Source of the DNA: Crotophaga sulcirostris
Lineage: Eukaryota > Chordata > Aves > Cuculiformes > Crotophagidae
Length of the DNA: 64,000 bases
Reading direction: 5' to 3'
NCBI GenBank assembly: GCA_013397455.1
Contig: VYZB01000122.1
Coordinates: forward strand, 2,180,783 to 2,244,782
Positions within the stretch are counted from its first letter, which is position 1. Each line of letters begins with the position of its first letter. This document shows, piece by piece, positions 52,342-64,000 of this stretch. Both the position numbers and the translations under genes were made by a program. A model generated the notes under the pieces. The model worked only from the letters and a program-made list of their open reading frames with translations. It was not told where the DNA came from and did not search any database.

Positions 52342-55300
52342 AATATACTGCTAGGCAAGGTTTCTGTCCTGTGATATAGGAATATAGGGGGTAAAAAATA
52401 CACTGAATTCCAGATGGGACTTTCAAGGACTTAAGTAGATACTAGATCAGAGTAGAGAATGGTTTCTGTCACTAAGTTTGTTACTGGCAAATTTGCATCA
52501 ACAAAATGATATAATAAATTGCAAAATATTATGCTACCTAAGAAAATGTAGGTGATTTACTTGAAATAAACAACAGACAATAAACCAAGGAGTTTTGTAA
52601 TACCATATTTGAAAACTATTTTTCAGAAAAGATCTAATTGCATTTCAGAATTTATTAGAGTACATCACGAAAATGTTGTGTCTATGGAGTGCATCCACTT
52701 TTATGATTATACTGAATTGTATTATAAAATCAATCAGCAATATAAGAGAAGAATGGAAAAAATATGTGGCATACACAGCTTTAGTGTATTTTGCAGTCCT
52801 TGTTCTTCCGTCCTTGTGAAATCTTCAGTTTAGCAAAAAGAAAAGAATGTAAAAGAAACCATGGAGAGGTGAAGCACTGCAAAGTAAATAGTGAAAATAG
52901 ACTTGTAGCCAGCTCTGCTATGACAGACTAGCATTATAAACCTGTGTCTTAGATAGCTGTGGAACACAGAGGAAAAATAGCTGTTAATAAACAATGATTT
53001 GTTATAGTTTTATACCCGAACTTAACATTTTACAGTTCAGCTCCTGAGGATAGAGATAACTAAGATAACTTCAAGTTATATTAGTTTTAAGAAGTTAACA
53101 CTGTAAGAAAATTTTAATAATTTATTTAATAATGCTCTGAATAAGATTTGTTCTTAAACGTTCATCAACAGTGATGCCTGAGTCAGCCTAATGCAAGATC
53201 TATACTGTTTTCCAACAGCTGCAGAGTACTACATGGAATGAATATACTTATTATAGTTAATATATTTGCAAAATGCAAATAGGAAGTGTACTTCATTAAT
53301 TACATCACTAAGGTGAAAGAAAATAACATAGACTGGCACATCTGGAGCTTAAATTCTTTCCATTATTTTAAGCTTCTGTTTTTGAGAGCATTTCTAGCTG
53401 GAAGTTGAACCTCATTCAAGAAAACTCAAAGGCATCATTCTAGAATTTGATGCTATTAAGTATTTGACTGAATACAAATATTTAGAAGAAATGGGTCTTT
53501 AGAGGCCAACAGTATAAGGGTGTAATTCATTTATCTAGTGAGGTTAATGAACAAACTTCAGACAGACGTCATTCAGCATTAGACCAGTATCTAGACCTCT
53601 AAGATTTGTAATATATTATACCTACATATATCTGTGTCTGTGTGTCATATTTTGTGTATGTATAATATGTGTCTAGATCTGACAAACTTCTACTTTCAGG
53701 TTTCTTTTCACATTTCTGGGGCTAATTTCACTTTTGTCTTCGTCTCTGAATGCACTGTGCTTGATGCGAGCAATCACTTCTCAAAGGGAGAGTCAGTGGA
53801 AATCATAGCTCTGTCTTGCTCAGAGTAGGTTTTGGACATTATAATCCTTAAGGTTAATTGCTGTTACCTCCAGAAAGATCATTCCCTGTCATTTGGTTTA
53901 CTCTGGAAACAATAGCATCCACTAACTGGGTGAAGTAAGTCATAGTAGTCTACTTCAGAGAATGTAGAGTTTTATAAGAGTAGAGAGCACAAAGGAACAT
54001 TCTTACTCCAAAGCTCAGGAAGCAAGAAGAGGCCAGGACTGCCTCAGATGCTCTTGAAGAGGTCTCTCAGACTCCTGTTTCCCATTGTTCTTCCCAAAGA
54101 AAGCTTCTGTACAGTTTCTCTTATCCTTTTACCCATGCAGACTACATCTACATCACTACATAAAAAAAGGTCTAGCAAATAAACTTATGCATGACACCCT
54201 TGTTTGTCTATATTGCTTAGTTGACTTACACTCAGGTTTTCACTGGGAAAGCAGTAGCTAGAGTGGTCAAAAAACAAGGCTGGGAAGTGACTTGGGGAGA
54301 AGCTAGCAAGAGGTGGGAAAAGTGAGGCTGCACCATTTGGCTGTTTCTGCTCTCCAGAGTGCCCCATATCATTCCCAGTAATGTTTGCATTCCTGAATCC
54401 ACCAGTCTGTCCTTATGCTGCCTCCCAGGGCGTGCTGTGCACCATTGCTTTCATGCCATTCTCTGGGCTGCAGCATCAGCACATGCTATGTGATAGAGCT
54501 GCAGCCAGTCCCTACAGGAGTCTGTGCTGTCAGACAGCATCAACGTGCGGCTTGGTCTCTGATCTCAGAGTTCCCTGGGTGGCTACAAAGGGAGAATAAT
54601 CTAAAGGGAAGCATTATCTCTTCCTAGTAAGTGCCTTCTGGTTAAGAACAGACACTGTGCTCCCCAGAAAATGTAGGTTTGTCTCCAACCTTTAGAAAAG
54701 CTGTTAGTTTATTTCAGATGGAAGCGCTATCTTGGCTTCATCAGGTTCAGTCAGGCTTATTTTGCAATAACTTAAAAGAATTTGTGGGGAAAGGTTCTCG
54801 CAAGACAGTTGTGCTGCTTTATAAAGGAAGCTGTAGATTCCCAGGCTTTGGGCTGAGTAAGCAAACTTCAGAAACAGCACACTACAGAGTGTTTGCCCAG
54901 AGGCAACGCTAACTAGGCACCTAGTGCTTTCAGTGCATGAGCATGTGTAGCACTGCTCCATGTTGTACGATGGAGATCTTTGTCAGGTTGCATTGAGAAA
55001 CTAATTTTCTTGCTTTCCTGATTCCATTGATTCCATTTAATTTGAGACAGTCTAGTCAGCCTGATGTATCCATAAATTAAAACTATAAAAATCTATAAAG
55101 GCCATATACAAAACTTGTGACATTATTACAGGTTAACATTCTCATGTCGATCCAGACTAGCTGTATTCTGTTACGTACCAGAATCCTTGCACTTGTGGTG
55201 ATCTAATCATCCACAAATAAGATGCATTTACCCTTTTTAGAACTATTTGCAAATTCAACATGAAACAAGAGTCATTTCATTTTCTGCATTAAAAACTTTT

Positions 55301-58300
55301 TATGGGAAGTCCACCATAAGAACAAATAGGAGTTCACAGCACAATATTTGGAAACATATGAACTATTTTTTCCTAGATGGGAATCTACTTTTTCCTTTGA
55401 AGTGATTCAGTTCACTTTTGCCAAAGAGAAAATGAAATAAATAACGTCCGACACGATAATCCCTCTGTATCCACAGAATTCCCTGAGGTAGTGCCAAGAT
55501 TATTATGTTTCATGCAAATGAAAACAATTTTTACAGGTTTCAAGAGCAGGTCACAATTTCATCAGTTCATGATCAGTAAAGTATACTCATGGGTGTTTGC
55601 AGATGTATGTATTGTTTCTCAGTTTTGAATCCATGAAATATGAGTACTAGTTTTTATTTATACACGTATTATGCTTATCAGTGCAACTTTAAAATATTGT
55701 CTCTTGAAAGAGTAACATGGATTTTTTCAAGAACCCTAACAACGTTCTGAATGCATTTCATATTTTTATTCCTACAGTTCAAGAAGATTTTATTTGTAAT
55801 TCATTTTTCTCCACACTTTAAGTGCTTCCAGTAGTGTTTTATGCTCTGAAGTGAGATCCAGTTGTGCCAGTGTGAGACCTTTTTACATCAGTGGGCTTCC
55901 AGTGAGAAGCATCATCCTCAGGCCTCATTGCAAGGCAGGACATCTGTGTTTAAAGGTTGTATAGGCTGTTTTTGTGGGTGGATCAAATTGACGTGGAGTA
56001 TTTGCACAATAATTAGAATCTTTTTGCATTAGTCAAGATATTTTTGAGATGATTTCAAAGAGCAAGCAGGATTGTAGTCTACGAAAGGTCAAATGCCTGG
56101 TTGGAAAATTATAGGTTTTCTTGCTATGTCTACATTTAATGGATATCACTGTAAGTAAGACCTAACCTTAGTGGTGGACAAGTAGCTGAACTTAAGACTA
56201 CTAGTGAATGCTATTTCTTTCTTCCACAGACAATAGCTTCTTCCATGAGTATGAGAACAATCTAAAAGAATGTAGGTTAGAGTGAGGGAAGAAAGTACTT
56301 TACATATTAAAAAAAGAATGGCTAGATGTGGCACTGATATAAATTGGAGTTGAATAATGAGGGACAATGGGTACTTTTCTTTTAGTTACCCTGGTGTTCT
56401 TAAAAATATTTTCTTTCCAGTATACTTTTGATAAATAAATAAAAGGATGTTCCATAGAGCTGAAAATATTGAATTGTATTGAGAATGACTGAAACATAAG
56501 GAGGCTTTATAATAAAAACTTTGCATGCAAGCATCTCTGCATATATGTTTAATATTTGATGCCTGCAAAAACTGTCTAACCTGTCTAGAATGTGATAGTA
56601 TACAGTTTTGTGATTGTTAGACATATAGTTTTGTCATCTTAGCATTAATATTTTTAATTAAATCTTATATATTGTTCTATCCTGTTATTTGTTCAGCAAA
56701 CATGCGCATTTTTAGAGAAAAAAGGATTAACAAACTTAAAAAGTAAGCTCTTTTATTTAGCTTCTTGAATTTCAGTGTTTAGTGTGTAAATGTGTAACAG
56801 TATTACACATTATATTTAAAGAATGAGAGCTGATGAGCAACTAAGAGTTATTTCTACACATCTGTAAACTCTAATGATGAACTTGAAAGGTCTTTGAGGC
56901 CTTTGAAGAAAAATTCCTGTTGTAATGGAAGTTTTACGTGCATATGGAATGAAAATGTGAGATTTTAATAGGGAAACATTATTAACAGATTAGCTCTTTT
57001 TATAGTGTTGATTCAGTTTTACCTTTTTTACTATCACAACTCCTGTCAAACTACTTTTTTTTTATTTTAACTTCTTTTTATTTTGCCTTTTTTTTTTTTA
57101 AAAGACATAAATGCACTGGTGCTGCTTTAACTTATGAGTGCTTAGGATACCAACAAGTTCTCCTCAAAAGTGTTTGGTTGCTATTTTCCAGAAAACACCT
57201 GTGTAGATCTGAGTGTGGGGAAAATGTGGTGTGTTACAAACTAATCTCAAGGAAGTTCTTAGTATGATAATGAGTTAAAGTTACAGGGAGGATCGAAAGA
57301 TGCAGGGAGGGGTGAAAGCAATATTGTACCTGTTCACCATCAAATATCCCAGGCAGCTGATGACCATTGCTGTGAAAAAACCTGCCCTGGAGGCTCTCAG
57401 CACAGCAGACAGAGAGGAAAGCAGCACAAGAGGCAACATAAGCTGGGAGTTGGCCTGTCTTTGTTGAAGAGTTGTCTGACAGAGTTTGAACTGCTGTGTG
57501 GAAATGCCAGTTTTTGGCAAATGCTTTACTTTCCAGTTCCTTCAAAAGTTTTGACAGGTTTGAGATGTTCCTGCAAAATTCTTAGTTTCAATTACGGTAG
57601 CTTTCTTTCAATACAATAGTGATGTCAAGAAATGTTGACCTATTAGATTTATTTGAAGTGTTTCCTCACAATAGATGTTTTTAAAACATTTTGGTTTGTT
57701 TCTTTTTTTCCCACTTTAGAATAACACTTGGGAGGGAAAACAAAAATTTTGCTTGTTTCTCAGCGGTAATAGCGTTCTATAATGGTTCCTTACACAAGGA
57801 GGGCTCTTCTCAAATCTGTGTATCAAATCTGTCCTTCCTTTAAGAACTCATTAGGTTGTCAGTCTCTCTTAAGGTCATGAACTCTCCTCAGTTTTAGTAA
57901 TCCTTATGGGAAACAGGCCATATGTTTATTGTTTTGGTACCCGCTGTTTCCTGGTTTTACGTGTAAGAAATAGTACCATCTGTTATTTTTTAGGTTTTTT
58001 TTTAATATATATTCTCTAATTCTCCTGCATCACTGTCAGTTTCTCCGATCAGTTTTTAATATATTTTTTAAAAAAAGAAAAAATACTATAATAATATTAA
58101 AAGCTTTAAGTGAGATAGGGCTGAAATTCGATTATTTTACCATCGATGTTCTTGTGTAGAGTTCTCTTTCTTTTCATTACAGCCTCTGAGCACATTCTTA
58201 GTCACACTTTGTTACCATCCATTATTCTTGCTAATCTGGAGTAATGGCATGGTGGAAAAACAAAAACAGAGTTGACACAACAGATAAAGCAATTACATTG

Positions 58301-58557
58301 TAAAAATACCATGGCCATCTATGGAGAAGAAAAACTCAGTGATGCTTCTGACAGTAAAATATAGTGAGCTGGGCCAGGACAGCCCAGCACAGCTACATGT
58401 GATTGATACCCAGAGCAAAGAGTCTGTATAGCCATGTTCATGTATCTCATAATCCTGGCTGGACATGATCTGATCTGCTCAGATGTCATGGGGCCAGTTC
58501 TCTGCAAGGATAGTGAAAGATGTGTTTTTCTAAATCTAATGCTTGAAGATAATAATG
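52342..58557 (+). other. SEMA5A intron between two CR1 copies
   Basis: About 6.2 kb. Poly-T blocks lie at 57055-57104 and a TG-rich stretch near 53630-53675. I recognise no exon or RNA gene. The reverse-strand open frame at 57234-57545 (103 codons) has no known domain and no splice support. Confidence 0.5.
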
Positions 58558-59332
58558 CTTGCTACATTTTGGACAAAATAACCCCATGCAAAGCTATAAA
58601 CTAGAGACAGAGTGGCTGGAGAGTAGTCAGGCAGAGAGGGACTTGGGAGTACTGGAAGATAGGAAACTCAACATGAGCCAGCAGTGTGCCCAAGTGGCCA
58701 AGAAGGCCAATGGCATCCTGGCCTGCATCAGAAACAGGGTGGCCAGCAGGACCAGAGAAGTTATCGTCCCCCTATACTTGGCACTGGTTAGACCACACCT
58801 TGAGTACTGTGTGCAGTTCTGGGCCCCTCAGTCTGAGAAAGATGTCAAGACACTGGAATGTGTCCACAGGCGAGCAATGAAGATGGTGAAGGGGCTGGAG
58901 CACAAGCCCTATGAGAAGCGACTGAGGGAGCTGGGACTGTTTAGCCTCGAGAAGAGGAGGCTCAGGGGTGACCTTATTGCTCTCTACAACTACCTAAAAG
59001 GAGGTTGTAGTCAGGCAGGAGTTGGTCTCTTCTCTCAGGCAACCAGTGACAGAACAAGAGGGCATGATTTCAGGCTTCATCAGGGGAGGTTTAGGCTTGA
59101 TATTAGGAAGAAATTCTTCACTGAAAGGGTGATTGGCCATTGGAACGTGCTGCCCGGGGAGGTGGTGGAGTCGCCGTCCCTGGAGGTGTTTAAGTGGAGA
59201 TTGGATGAGGCACTGAGTGCCATGGTTTAGATGATGAGTTGGTGTTGGTGTTAGTGTTAGTGTTGGGTTATAGGTTGGACTCTATGATCTCAAAGGTCCT
59301 TTCCAACCTTGAGATACTGTGATACTGTGATA
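58558..59332 (+). mobile_element. Young 5'-truncated CR1 LINE with open ORF2 C-terminal frame
   Basis: Seen: an uninterrupted frame from 58559 to 59230 (about 223 codons). It starts within the sequence LLHFGQNNP and includes [102 protein letters not shown] and a stop (TAG). These are the conserved blocks of the CR1 ORF2 C-terminus, downstream of the RT catalytic site, so this fragment has no polymerase activity. A short 3' UTR follows with a GTTGGTGTTAGTGTTAGTGTTGG stretch. It ends with GGTTGGACTCTATGATCTCA, GGTCCTTTCCAACCTTGAG and an 8-base tail repeat (GATACTGT)2. The intact frame implies a fairly recent insertion. It is sense-oriented and ends 76 bases before the SEMA5A exon at 59409. Confidence 0.96.
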
Positions 59333-59408
59333 AATCCAACTTCCATGTAAATATGAGTGCATATATTACAAGAAGACCATACATTATATTTTCTTCTTTT
59401 ATTTTCAG

Positions 59409-59694
59409 AGCCAAATTTTGTGTCATCTTATGACATTGGGAACTTTACCTACTTCTTCTTCCGGGAGAATGCAGTGGAACATGACTGTGGGAAAACAGTC
59501 TTCTCTCGTGCTGCTCGGGTGTGCAAAAATGATATTGGTGGCAAGTTCGTGCTGGAGGATACTTGGACGACCTTCATGAAAGCTCGACTAAACTGCTCTC
59601 GTCCTGGAGAAATTCCATTTTACTATAATGAACTACAGAGCACTTTCTTCTTGCCAGAATTGGACTTGATTTATGGGATTTTTACCACTAATGT
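59409..59694 (+). CDS. SEMA5A: SEMA5A coding exon 5 of 6 in window (94 codons)
   Basis: Seen: T-rich acceptor TTATTTTCAG ends at 59408 and donor GTAAGT starts at 59695. Two bases (AG) complete the glutamate begun in the previous exon. The frame then reads PNFVSSYDIGNFTYFFFREN, AVEHDCGKTVFSRAARVCKN, DIGGKFVLEDTWTTFMKARL, NCSRPGEIPFYYNELQSTFF and LPELDLIYGIFTTNV (last codon split). Family knowledge: FFFRE, ARVCKND.GG, TFMKARLNCS and YNELQS are diagnostic semaphorin propeller motifs. Three conserved cysteines are present. NFT and NCS are possible N-glycan sites. Phase 1 in, phase 2 out. The frame is intact. The acceptor region is unusual only in having a young CR1 directly upstream. Confidence 0.98.
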
Positions 59695-62600
59695 GTAAGT
59701 AAATTCCATGATATATTTTGTTTTCTTGCTATTTATGACAGTAAAAAATAAGGCTTCTGAGCTTCCCTCTTCTGCATATGCCAAGTAAACATCATAAACT
59801 TAAACTAGTGTTTTGCTCAATCCACTGTCCTCTTGTGAAGAAGTGTCAGTTATAAATGCTTCCCACAAGAATTGTTGAAGGCATATGAAAGGAGGAAAAA
59901 TTCTTAATATTTCCTTACAGAAGTTTGCCAGTTGTGTTTGACTATTCAGTCATCTTTTATGTACATTCTTATGAAGACATTATTTTTTATTTTGTACACT
60001 ATTGTAATATATAAATATGTATTTATGAAATAAATATTTTATAATTGTCATGTGACATGATCGTGAATTTGTCATGATATAATTTGGCCATGTCAGGAAG
60101 AACTCACCTTAACCAAAAGCGCACAAGAGGTGGTCTTACATATTTTAAATTAGTCCTACCATATATTCATGTGAGTTTGAGGGTCAAATCAATCAAATCT
60201 AATTTTAACTGAACCTGTAATATAAAAAATAGTAAAACTAAAAAATTTACAGTTTTGTCTTAAAAATTAACATTTGTTAAATATTAAAACATTAAATGAA
60301 TATAAAAACTTCCTAGACTCTGTACTTGATATCAAAGGCTGCTTAACTTCTAGGGATAAAGAGATGCTTATCTCGGGGATGTCCTTTCTTACTTTAAACA
60401 TGATACCTGTAGTTCATATATTGCTCAGTAGGAGCAGCCCGTGTGTTATGACTGTGCACCTCGGTGTTCAGACCACTGGAACAGAGTTTCAGATTTTGAT
60501 GTGATTCGCTTACCTACTCACAGAGTCTTGTTGTGTAACTTATTTTTGCCTAGAATTTTATTAATAAAAGATACTTCGGCACCTAGTACACCTTTCTACT
60601 GCTGTAAACACCTGGATACCTGCCTTCTATAAATATCCATTAATGAGGTGGGAACAATCACAAATTGATGCCAGCAAATAGTGATCCTAAATTTTTTTTT
60701 AGATCATGAGCATGAATCAGGCTTAATCCCTTAATCCTCCATTTGGGGGGGCAGGGCTTGAGCCTCCTCCTGCTTTTAGTACAGTCCTTTATTAGCATGT
60801 CTGAGCATCTTCCAGACTCAGGCTGGCCCTTGCACCAGTAACTTAGACATTGAGCAAGACTAGTGAGAGGCTGCTTGCACCAGGCTTTGATGATTCTTTA
60901 CTTGGGACATCAGATGATGAGTTTAACCCTGTTCCTGCACTGGAGCAATGCATTAAAGGTAAATGCTGTTTTTTTTAGAGAGAATAATACAGACTTTCAG
61001 ACTACTGGGGATAAGAAAATTCTATACTGTTTTCAGCAGTAATTTTAATATCATTGGTCTGTTTTGCTGGATAGTTCGAATCTTAGGAGATAGGTATTTC
61101 TCACATGGCAAGCTCATATACTGTTCAACATGATCAAAAGAGCGTGCTATGGAAAGCTTGACTGGAGGAATTCTGCCTCAGAAAATCCAAAGGGCTTTGG
61201 TTGGGGAAAGGGAGCAGTGCTATTCTTTCAATAGGAATGTCCTGGCCATTTGGGGAATGATGGAATTTTCTGTGCTACAAATTCTGCAGTTTCTGAGGTT
61301 GCGTAAGGATGTCAGGGCTATTATAAACATCACCTGGCTCTTCTGAGAAAGGTCTCGATAATATAAAACTACCTTTGCTACATAAAAGTAAGCAGTATTT
61401 GAAACCTTGCTGCTACTTCACTCTTCCCCAGTAGCTCAGTGTTCTGCCATGTCCAACAGCAATGGACTATTCAAAGAGGAATTCATTACATCTGTTCAGG
61501 GGTGGGATTTTTTGATATCTCTGTTCAAATTATAGTTGTTTCTGCCATCAAATATTGTAACTCAATTTTTGGACCTTGTCAAAATGTTGTGGAGTTAGGA
61601 TTATTTCTCCATGTTGAATACCTACAGAACCTGTATGTTCCACCATTGAGCCCTGCAACCTGCTGGTGGAGAAGTGCCAGGGTTACCCATGAAGGGAAAA
61701 AAGCTCTTCCTTTCTGCTGGGGTAACAGCATCAAATGTCACTGAACCACATTCAGCATTTGTCAATCTCATTGTGTACAGAACTGTAATGATTTTATTGT
61801 ACCTTAATGCTTTTTTAAATATACTGTGAATCATTTTGTGGGGAAAAAATAAAACATTTCTGTCAATAAAAGTTGAGTAATAGCAAAGACTGCACCCTTT
61901 ATGTGTGATTAAGTCCGCTATAGCCACTGCTTCATATTGAAACTGATTTTGTTTCGTTCAGACCATCTAAAACTCTGAGTATGGTGTCCTTTAGGGACTT
62001 CAAGATACTCAAGAAGACATTGGTATGGCTAATAATATTAGTGAGCCGCTATTTAGTGATAGTTTATATAGGCAAGGAATTATCAAATCCAATGATAATT
62101 CATTTTGCAGAAATTGTTAGCATGAAACTTCAAGATCTGGGGACTCTTTGAAATAAGAATGACAAACATAAGAAAAAAAAAAGCTCTTTTGTCCTGCTAT
62201 TAACTAATCCTTATATACTAACTATTTTTTCATTTGTTGTTAAATTTGATCCCCTGGGGTTATTTTTTATTCCATCATTTGGAGCTTCATTAGTAGTCTT
62301 AAACTTTGTGTAAAANNNNNNNNNNNNNNNNNNNNNNNNNNNNNNNNNNNNNNNNNNNNNNNNNNNNNNNNNNNNNNNNNNNNNNNNNNNNNNNNTGTGG
62401 CTCAATTATCAGCAGTTTTACCTGCAATGGAAATCTGTGCAACTGCCACCTTTATTATCTATCTCTTTTTCTCAAATTGTGGAAGAGTTTCCCATATTAT
62501 GAGCTCTCCTAGTCACTGTATTATATTGTTTACACTGTGCAGAATTACTTTACTGTCATATATGTCATATTTTCATGAAAAGAGCAGGAAGCTGTATATT

Positions 62601-63186
62601 TTGCCTGGCTGCTGTTTATTTCTCTAACAGGATAACTTGCAAAGTATGCAGTCCAAGTTATTTTCTCCTGATGGGTTTCTGGAACTTGCATACTTATTAT
62701 CGTACAACATCTCTTGAAAAACAGGATTATTATGGAGTTCTTACCCAGGGGTTCCATAGGGTCTAGAGATACACCATGCATTGAAAATCCTTACTTCTGT
62801 TGTGCTACCATTGGTTGTAAGAAGAAACATTAATGAGCCCTGAGAATAATGTCATCCTGAATTTTATAACTAGAATAAAGGTGTCCCTAATGCATTTATT
62901 GTGTGTGGAAGTGTGGCCTTGTGGTATTAGAGCAGCAGCAGAAGGTAGGAAGTTCTGAATTTCTCCCACCAGCCACTTGATAAGGCTGACAAAAATTTTA
63001 AATCCAATATCTGTGCCTAAATCATCACAGCATGTATCGTTATGTTGAGGTATCACATCTTAGCTGATCATATCTACTTTGTTAATTACTTGAAGGATTG
63101 AGGAGTTATCGCCTTTTTAATTTATTTTTCAGCAAATGAACTTCTTAATGTTGTTACTTAGGTTAATGTTTATATTTCTTTTGCAG
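59695..63186 (+). other. SEMA5A intron (3.5 kb) with an 80-base gap
   Basis: AT-rich intron with N at 62316-62395. No exon, RNA gene or repeat I can name. Open frames near 61439-61927 and 62545-62781 are on both strands and look like chance. The intron ends with TTTCTTTTGCAG. Confidence 0.75.
62316..62395. other. Assembly gap (80 N)
   Basis: Eighty unresolved bases in intron. Translations that cross the gap are artefacts. Confidence 0.99.
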
Positions 63187-63322
63187 GAACAGCATAGCAG
63201 CCTCAGCAGTTTGTGTTTTCAACCTGAGTGCCATAACTCAGGCCTTTAATGGACCGTTCAAATACCAGGAAAACTCTCGCTCTGCTTGGCTTCCGTATCC
63301 CAATCCTAACCCTAATTTTCAG
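63187..63322 (+). CDS. SEMA5A: SEMA5A coding exon 6 of 6 in window (45 codons)
   Basis: Seen: acceptor TTTTGCAG ends at 63186 and donor GTACAG starts at 63323. The first G completes the valine split from the previous exon. The frame then reads NSIAASAVCVFNLSAITQAF, NGPFKYQENSRSAWLPYPNP and NPNFQ. Family knowledge: AASAVCxFxLxxI and FxGPFKYQE are conserved late Sema-domain blocks. The proline-rich ending PYPNPNPNF is what I remember for semaphorin-5A rather than 5B and is the best paralogue discriminator in the window. NLS is a possible N-glycan site. Phase 2 in, 0 out. The rest of the gene lies beyond the window. Confidence 0.97.
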
Positions 63323-64000
63323 GTACAGATACATGGAAAATGAATATAGTTTACATGAGATTTTTTCAAAGTGCTCTATGGTTCATAGTTAATAAGTCCA
63401 GTTTTGCACTATGTTATAGCCTGAGATCTTAAAAAAATTCCAAAAAGAACCCTGAAAGGCTTAACAGGTCCCCTTGTTTCAATATACTTAATTTTATCCT
63501 TCCATAAAATTATTTGGTTTGAAAAGCAGATGTGCTTTGAAGGGTAGGCGAAAAAGACAACTTCAGTCTTATTTCAAAATGAAACACCATAGTTATCTGC
63601 CAAGGTAGTGTTACTTTCTGACTGAAGTGTGATCAAACTACTACTCTCTTTTGCATTGCTTTTGTGCTGTTTGTTCTATCCACATTTTACCCTCCTTTAA
63701 TCTCAATGCAATTTGACAAGTTCGCTGCCTTCCCTATCTTCATGTAAGCATCATAAGATTTTTGCAAGCATGAAACAGAATCACCCACTGTGGATTGTGG
63801 GTAGTTTTGATTACCTCCTGGTTTATGCAAATGAAGAAAAATAAGGCACTGAACTTATTCTGAATTACAGACCAGAGACACATTGCCTTTCCTAAATAGT
63901 ATGTTTAGCATTAGTTTCAAGTCACAAGATACTATTTAAGTAAGCTGTATTAAAGAAGCGGACTACATTGTATATAGCTTTTTATATACTGTGGAAATAT
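63323..64000 (+). other. Start of next SEMA5A intron
   Basis: Follows the donor GTACAG. AT-rich, with no exon or repeat recognised before the window ends. Confidence 0.85.

Noticed and set aside
57234..57545. 103-codon reverse-strand frame with several cysteines
   Set aside because: No family resemblance and no flanking exon signals. It shares the segment with another frame at 57281-57520.
58559..59230. 223-codon frame as a possible host gene
   Set aside because: Its peptide is the CR1 LINE ORF2 C-terminus, followed by a CR1 3' UTR and tail. It is a mobile-element remnant.
61070..61085. AGTTCGAATCTTAGG looks like a tRNA B box
   Set aside because: No A box or cloverleaf can be formed upstream, so there is no tRNA gene.
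63296..63320. CCCAATCCTAACCCTAATTTTC resembles telomeric CCCTAA repeats
   Set aside because: It encodes the conserved PNPNPNF of the SEMA5A exon, and the similarity is a coincidence of proline and asparagine codons.

Overview
This is vertebrate nuclear DNA, almost certainly from a bird. It is AT-rich and intron-dominated, with GT-AG splice sites. Its recognisable interspersed repeats are mostly CR1 LINE pieces with avian-type 3' ends. There is no bacterial-style gene packing, operon, CRISPR array, tRNA or rRNA. Four runs of N (30, 580, 80 and 1 base) mark a draft assembly.

The whole window lies inside one gene on the + strand, best identified as SEMA5A (semaphorin-5A, a transmembrane axon-guidance ligand). 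Six consecutive coding exons are visible: 1064-1109, 40539-40601, 46222-46320, 47502-47715, 59409-59694 and 63187-63322. They total 844 bases. Reading frame and phase are continuous across every junction and all splice sites are canonical. Together they encode about 280 residues of the N-terminal Sema beta-propeller. The signal peptide and first propeller residues lie before the window. The end of the Sema domain, the PSI domain, the thrombospondin repeats, the membrane segment and the cytoplasmic tail lie after it.

Layout: 1-1063 is the end of an upstream intron. A short 46-base exon follows, then a 39.4 kb intron (1110-40538) holding several decayed CR1/LINE fragments and AT-rich stretches that could be conserved regulatory DNA. 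Exons 2 to 4 cluster between 40.5 and 47.7 kb. An 11.7 kb intron (47716-59408) carries one older reverse-strand CR1 and one young, same-strand CR1. The young copy keeps an open 3' ORF2 reading frame and ends about 76 bases before the next exon. A 3.5 kb intron and the last exon follow, and the window ends in the next intron.

I found no convincing undescribed multi-gene system. The best second-look items are the young CR1 close to a splice acceptor, two stacked reverse-strand LINE fragments, a perfect 12-bp hairpin, a 15-bp direct repeat pair, and AT-rich intronic blocks that may be conserved elements. Most other open frames in the window are chance intronic frames.
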